A stretch of DNA of 7,635 nucleotides from Clostridia bacterium (lineage in GTDB: Bacteria; Bacillota; Clostridia; Lachnospirales; CAG-274): assembly GCA_030536675.1 (NCBI GenBank), contig JAUNPM010000070.1:1-7635 (forward strand), given 5' to 3'. How positions within the stretch are numbered: position 1 is the stretch's first letter; each line of letters opens with the position of its first letter. Shown here in pieces: positions 6,483 to 7,635 of the stretch. The notes under the pieces were generated by a model, which saw only the letters and a list, made by a program, of their open reading frames with translations, ran no database searches and was not told where the DNA came from. Made by a program: the position numbers and the translations under genes.

Positions 6483-7556
6483 ATGAGTTATAAGAAAAAA
6501 ATTGCAGGTTTGATTTCGGGTGTTATGACAATATCTTTATGTATAAGCGCCTATGGAGCTACAATAAAAATAAATGATAAGGTTCTTGAAAGTGATGTTG
6601 AACCTCAGATCATAGATGGCAGAACAATGGTTCCCGTAAGAGCAATATTTGAAGGTATGGGGGCAACCGTAAATTGGGACGCCGAAACTAAAACCGTTAC
6701 AGGCAAATTAAATGATATTACAGTTAAAATGGTAACAGGTGAAAAAAATATGACTGTTAATAATAAGCAGATCAATATTGACGGTTCGGTAATGATAATA
6801 GACAGCAGAACTTTTGCTCCTGCAAGATATGTTGCCGAGGCTTTTGGTTATGATGTAAGCTGGAATGAAGAATCCAAGGAAGTATTGATAAATGACAAGG
6901 CTGTAAGTGGGACGGCTGTTGAAAAAGCAACAAATGTTACAACTGCCGCTGTTGAAAAGTCTACTGAAACTACAACAGCAAAAGCAAAGGAAGAAACTAA
7001 CGTAAATAAAACGGAAACCACAAGTGTAAAGGCGGCAGATACAAAGAAAGGGGAAACGACTACAGCAAAAGCGGAAAACAAAACTACGGTTACTACTGAG
7101 GGTACAACGGAAACAACAACACTTTCTGCTGCACAGATATTAAATAGCAGCCCTGTTCAGGGAGTAACAAATAAATTGTATAAACTTATAAAAAATGATA
7201 TAAGTTTAGCTTTTAAAAATTACTATGTAGGAGGAGCATCATCAAACGGCAGATTTCAGCCTGCTACATCTTCAAAGCTTATGGACGCATGGGAATTAGC
7301 AATTACAACCGATGAAGATAAGACCTATGTTGCTCAAAGTAAAATTGTGTATCAAAATATAGTGACTACTTGTAAAAAAATCGACCAGAGAAAAGAGAAA
7401 AACTTTGGTAGCTCTTCCGTTGCAACATATTGCACTGAAAGGAAGGACAAGCTGGAGGAACTTATAAATACGTATTTTGCATCGACTAATGTTGAAGAAG
7501 CCAAGAAAAATGCGGAAGCAATTAAAAAGTTTGCAACAGCTACATTGAATAAATAA
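6483..7556 (+). CDS. Secreted stalk-domain (copper amine oxidase N-terminal-like) protein with Thr-rich linker
   Basis: A 357-residue exported protein of unknown function. The ATG at 6483 follows AGGAGG (6466-6471) at a rather long 11-base spacing. Residues 1-25 are a signal peptide (cleavage after SAYG). Residues about 27-137 form the stalk/Cu_amine_oxidN1 domain, with PQIIDGRTMVPVRAIFEGMG, VNWDAETKTVTG and a second unit SRTFAPARYVAEAFG. A Lys/Thr/Glu-rich, low-complexity linker spans about 140-213 and contains two ETTTAKA units 29 residues apart. The last 140 residues are predicted helical, with SKLMDAW at 264-270 and a lysine-rich end; no known family is recognised there. The N- and C-terminal regions both match the divergent gene at 4735-6230, but this protein lacks the PGTYHIGVDMPAGEY-type beta domains. 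No sortase, SLH or lipobox signal is visible, so it is probably released or held non-covalently at the cell wall. Confidence 0.88.
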   Translation: MSYKKKIAGLISGVMTISLCISAYGATIKINDKVLESDVEPQIIDGRTMVPVRAIFEGMGATVNWDAETKTVTGKLNDITVKMVTGEKNMTVNNKQINIDGSVMIIDSRTFAPARYVAEAFGYDVSWNEESKEVLINDKAVSGTAVEKATNVTTAAVEKSTETTTAKAKEETNVNKTETTSVKAADTKKGETTTAKAENKTTVTTEGTTETTTLSAAQILNSSPVQGVTNKLYKLIKNDISLAFKNYYVGGASSNGRFQPATSSKLMDAWELAITTDEDKTYVAQSKIVYQNIVTTCKKIDQRKEKNFGSSSVATYCTERKDKLEELINTYFASTNVEEAKKNAEAIKKFATATLNK

Positions 7557-7635
7557 AAATAAAGTAAAAAAGAACCTTAATCAGACTGTCAATAAACCTA
7601 TTTTTATTAAAAAATTTGAATAATTGTAACATACA

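Noticed and set aside
7552..7608. AATAAAAATA / TATTTTTATT inverted repeat after the last gene as a terminator
   Set aside because: The 10-bp stem is made only of A-T pairs with a 37-base loop, which is expected by chance in such AT-rich DNA; no convincing terminator is visible before the window ends.

Overview
The window looks like a piece of a chromosome or metagenome contig from an AT-rich Gram-positive anaerobe of the class Clostridia, probably gut- or plant-fibre-associated. This is inferred from the strong AGGAGG ribosome binding sites, near-consensus sigma-A promoters, low-GC codon use, two secreted 'stalk' (copper amine oxidase N-terminal-like) proteins with Thr/Glu-rich linkers, and a pectin/hemicellulose gene pair. 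A pectin specialist of the Monoglobus type would fit, but the sequence alone does not fix the genus.

Layout from left to right: (1) the 3' two-thirds of a D-2-hydroxyacid dehydrogenase resembling VanH/D-lactate dehydrogenase, closed by a clear intrinsic terminator. (2) A perfect TTGACA-17-TATAAT promoter drives a two-gene operon. Its first gene encodes a secreted multidomain PL1-like pectate lyase. Eight bases further on, a cytoplasmic GH43 beta-xylosidase/arabinofuranosidase-like enzyme follows. A GC-rich palindrome in the leader between promoter and ribosome binding site is a possible control element. (3) A strong hairpin sits between the converging GH43 gene and the next, minus-strand gene, and may end both transcripts. 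(4) A minus-strand stalk-domain gene is split into two overlapping reading frames by an apparent single-base frameshift. (5) A 252-base AT-rich divergent promoter region follows. (6) A plus-strand stalk-domain gene is a paralogue of the split one.

How the genes fit together: the lyase is exported and would cut polygalacturonan outside the cell, while the GH43 enzyme has no signal peptide and would trim imported oligosaccharides. No transporter lies between them. The two divergent stalk proteins share a signal peptide, paired stalk repeats, a Thr-rich linker and a helical C-terminal region with an SKxxDxW signature that I do not recognise. They look like a duplicated cell-surface or secreted pair of unknown function. 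This pair is the least explained part of the window. No tRNA, rRNA, CRISPR, insertion sequence or phage gene was seen.
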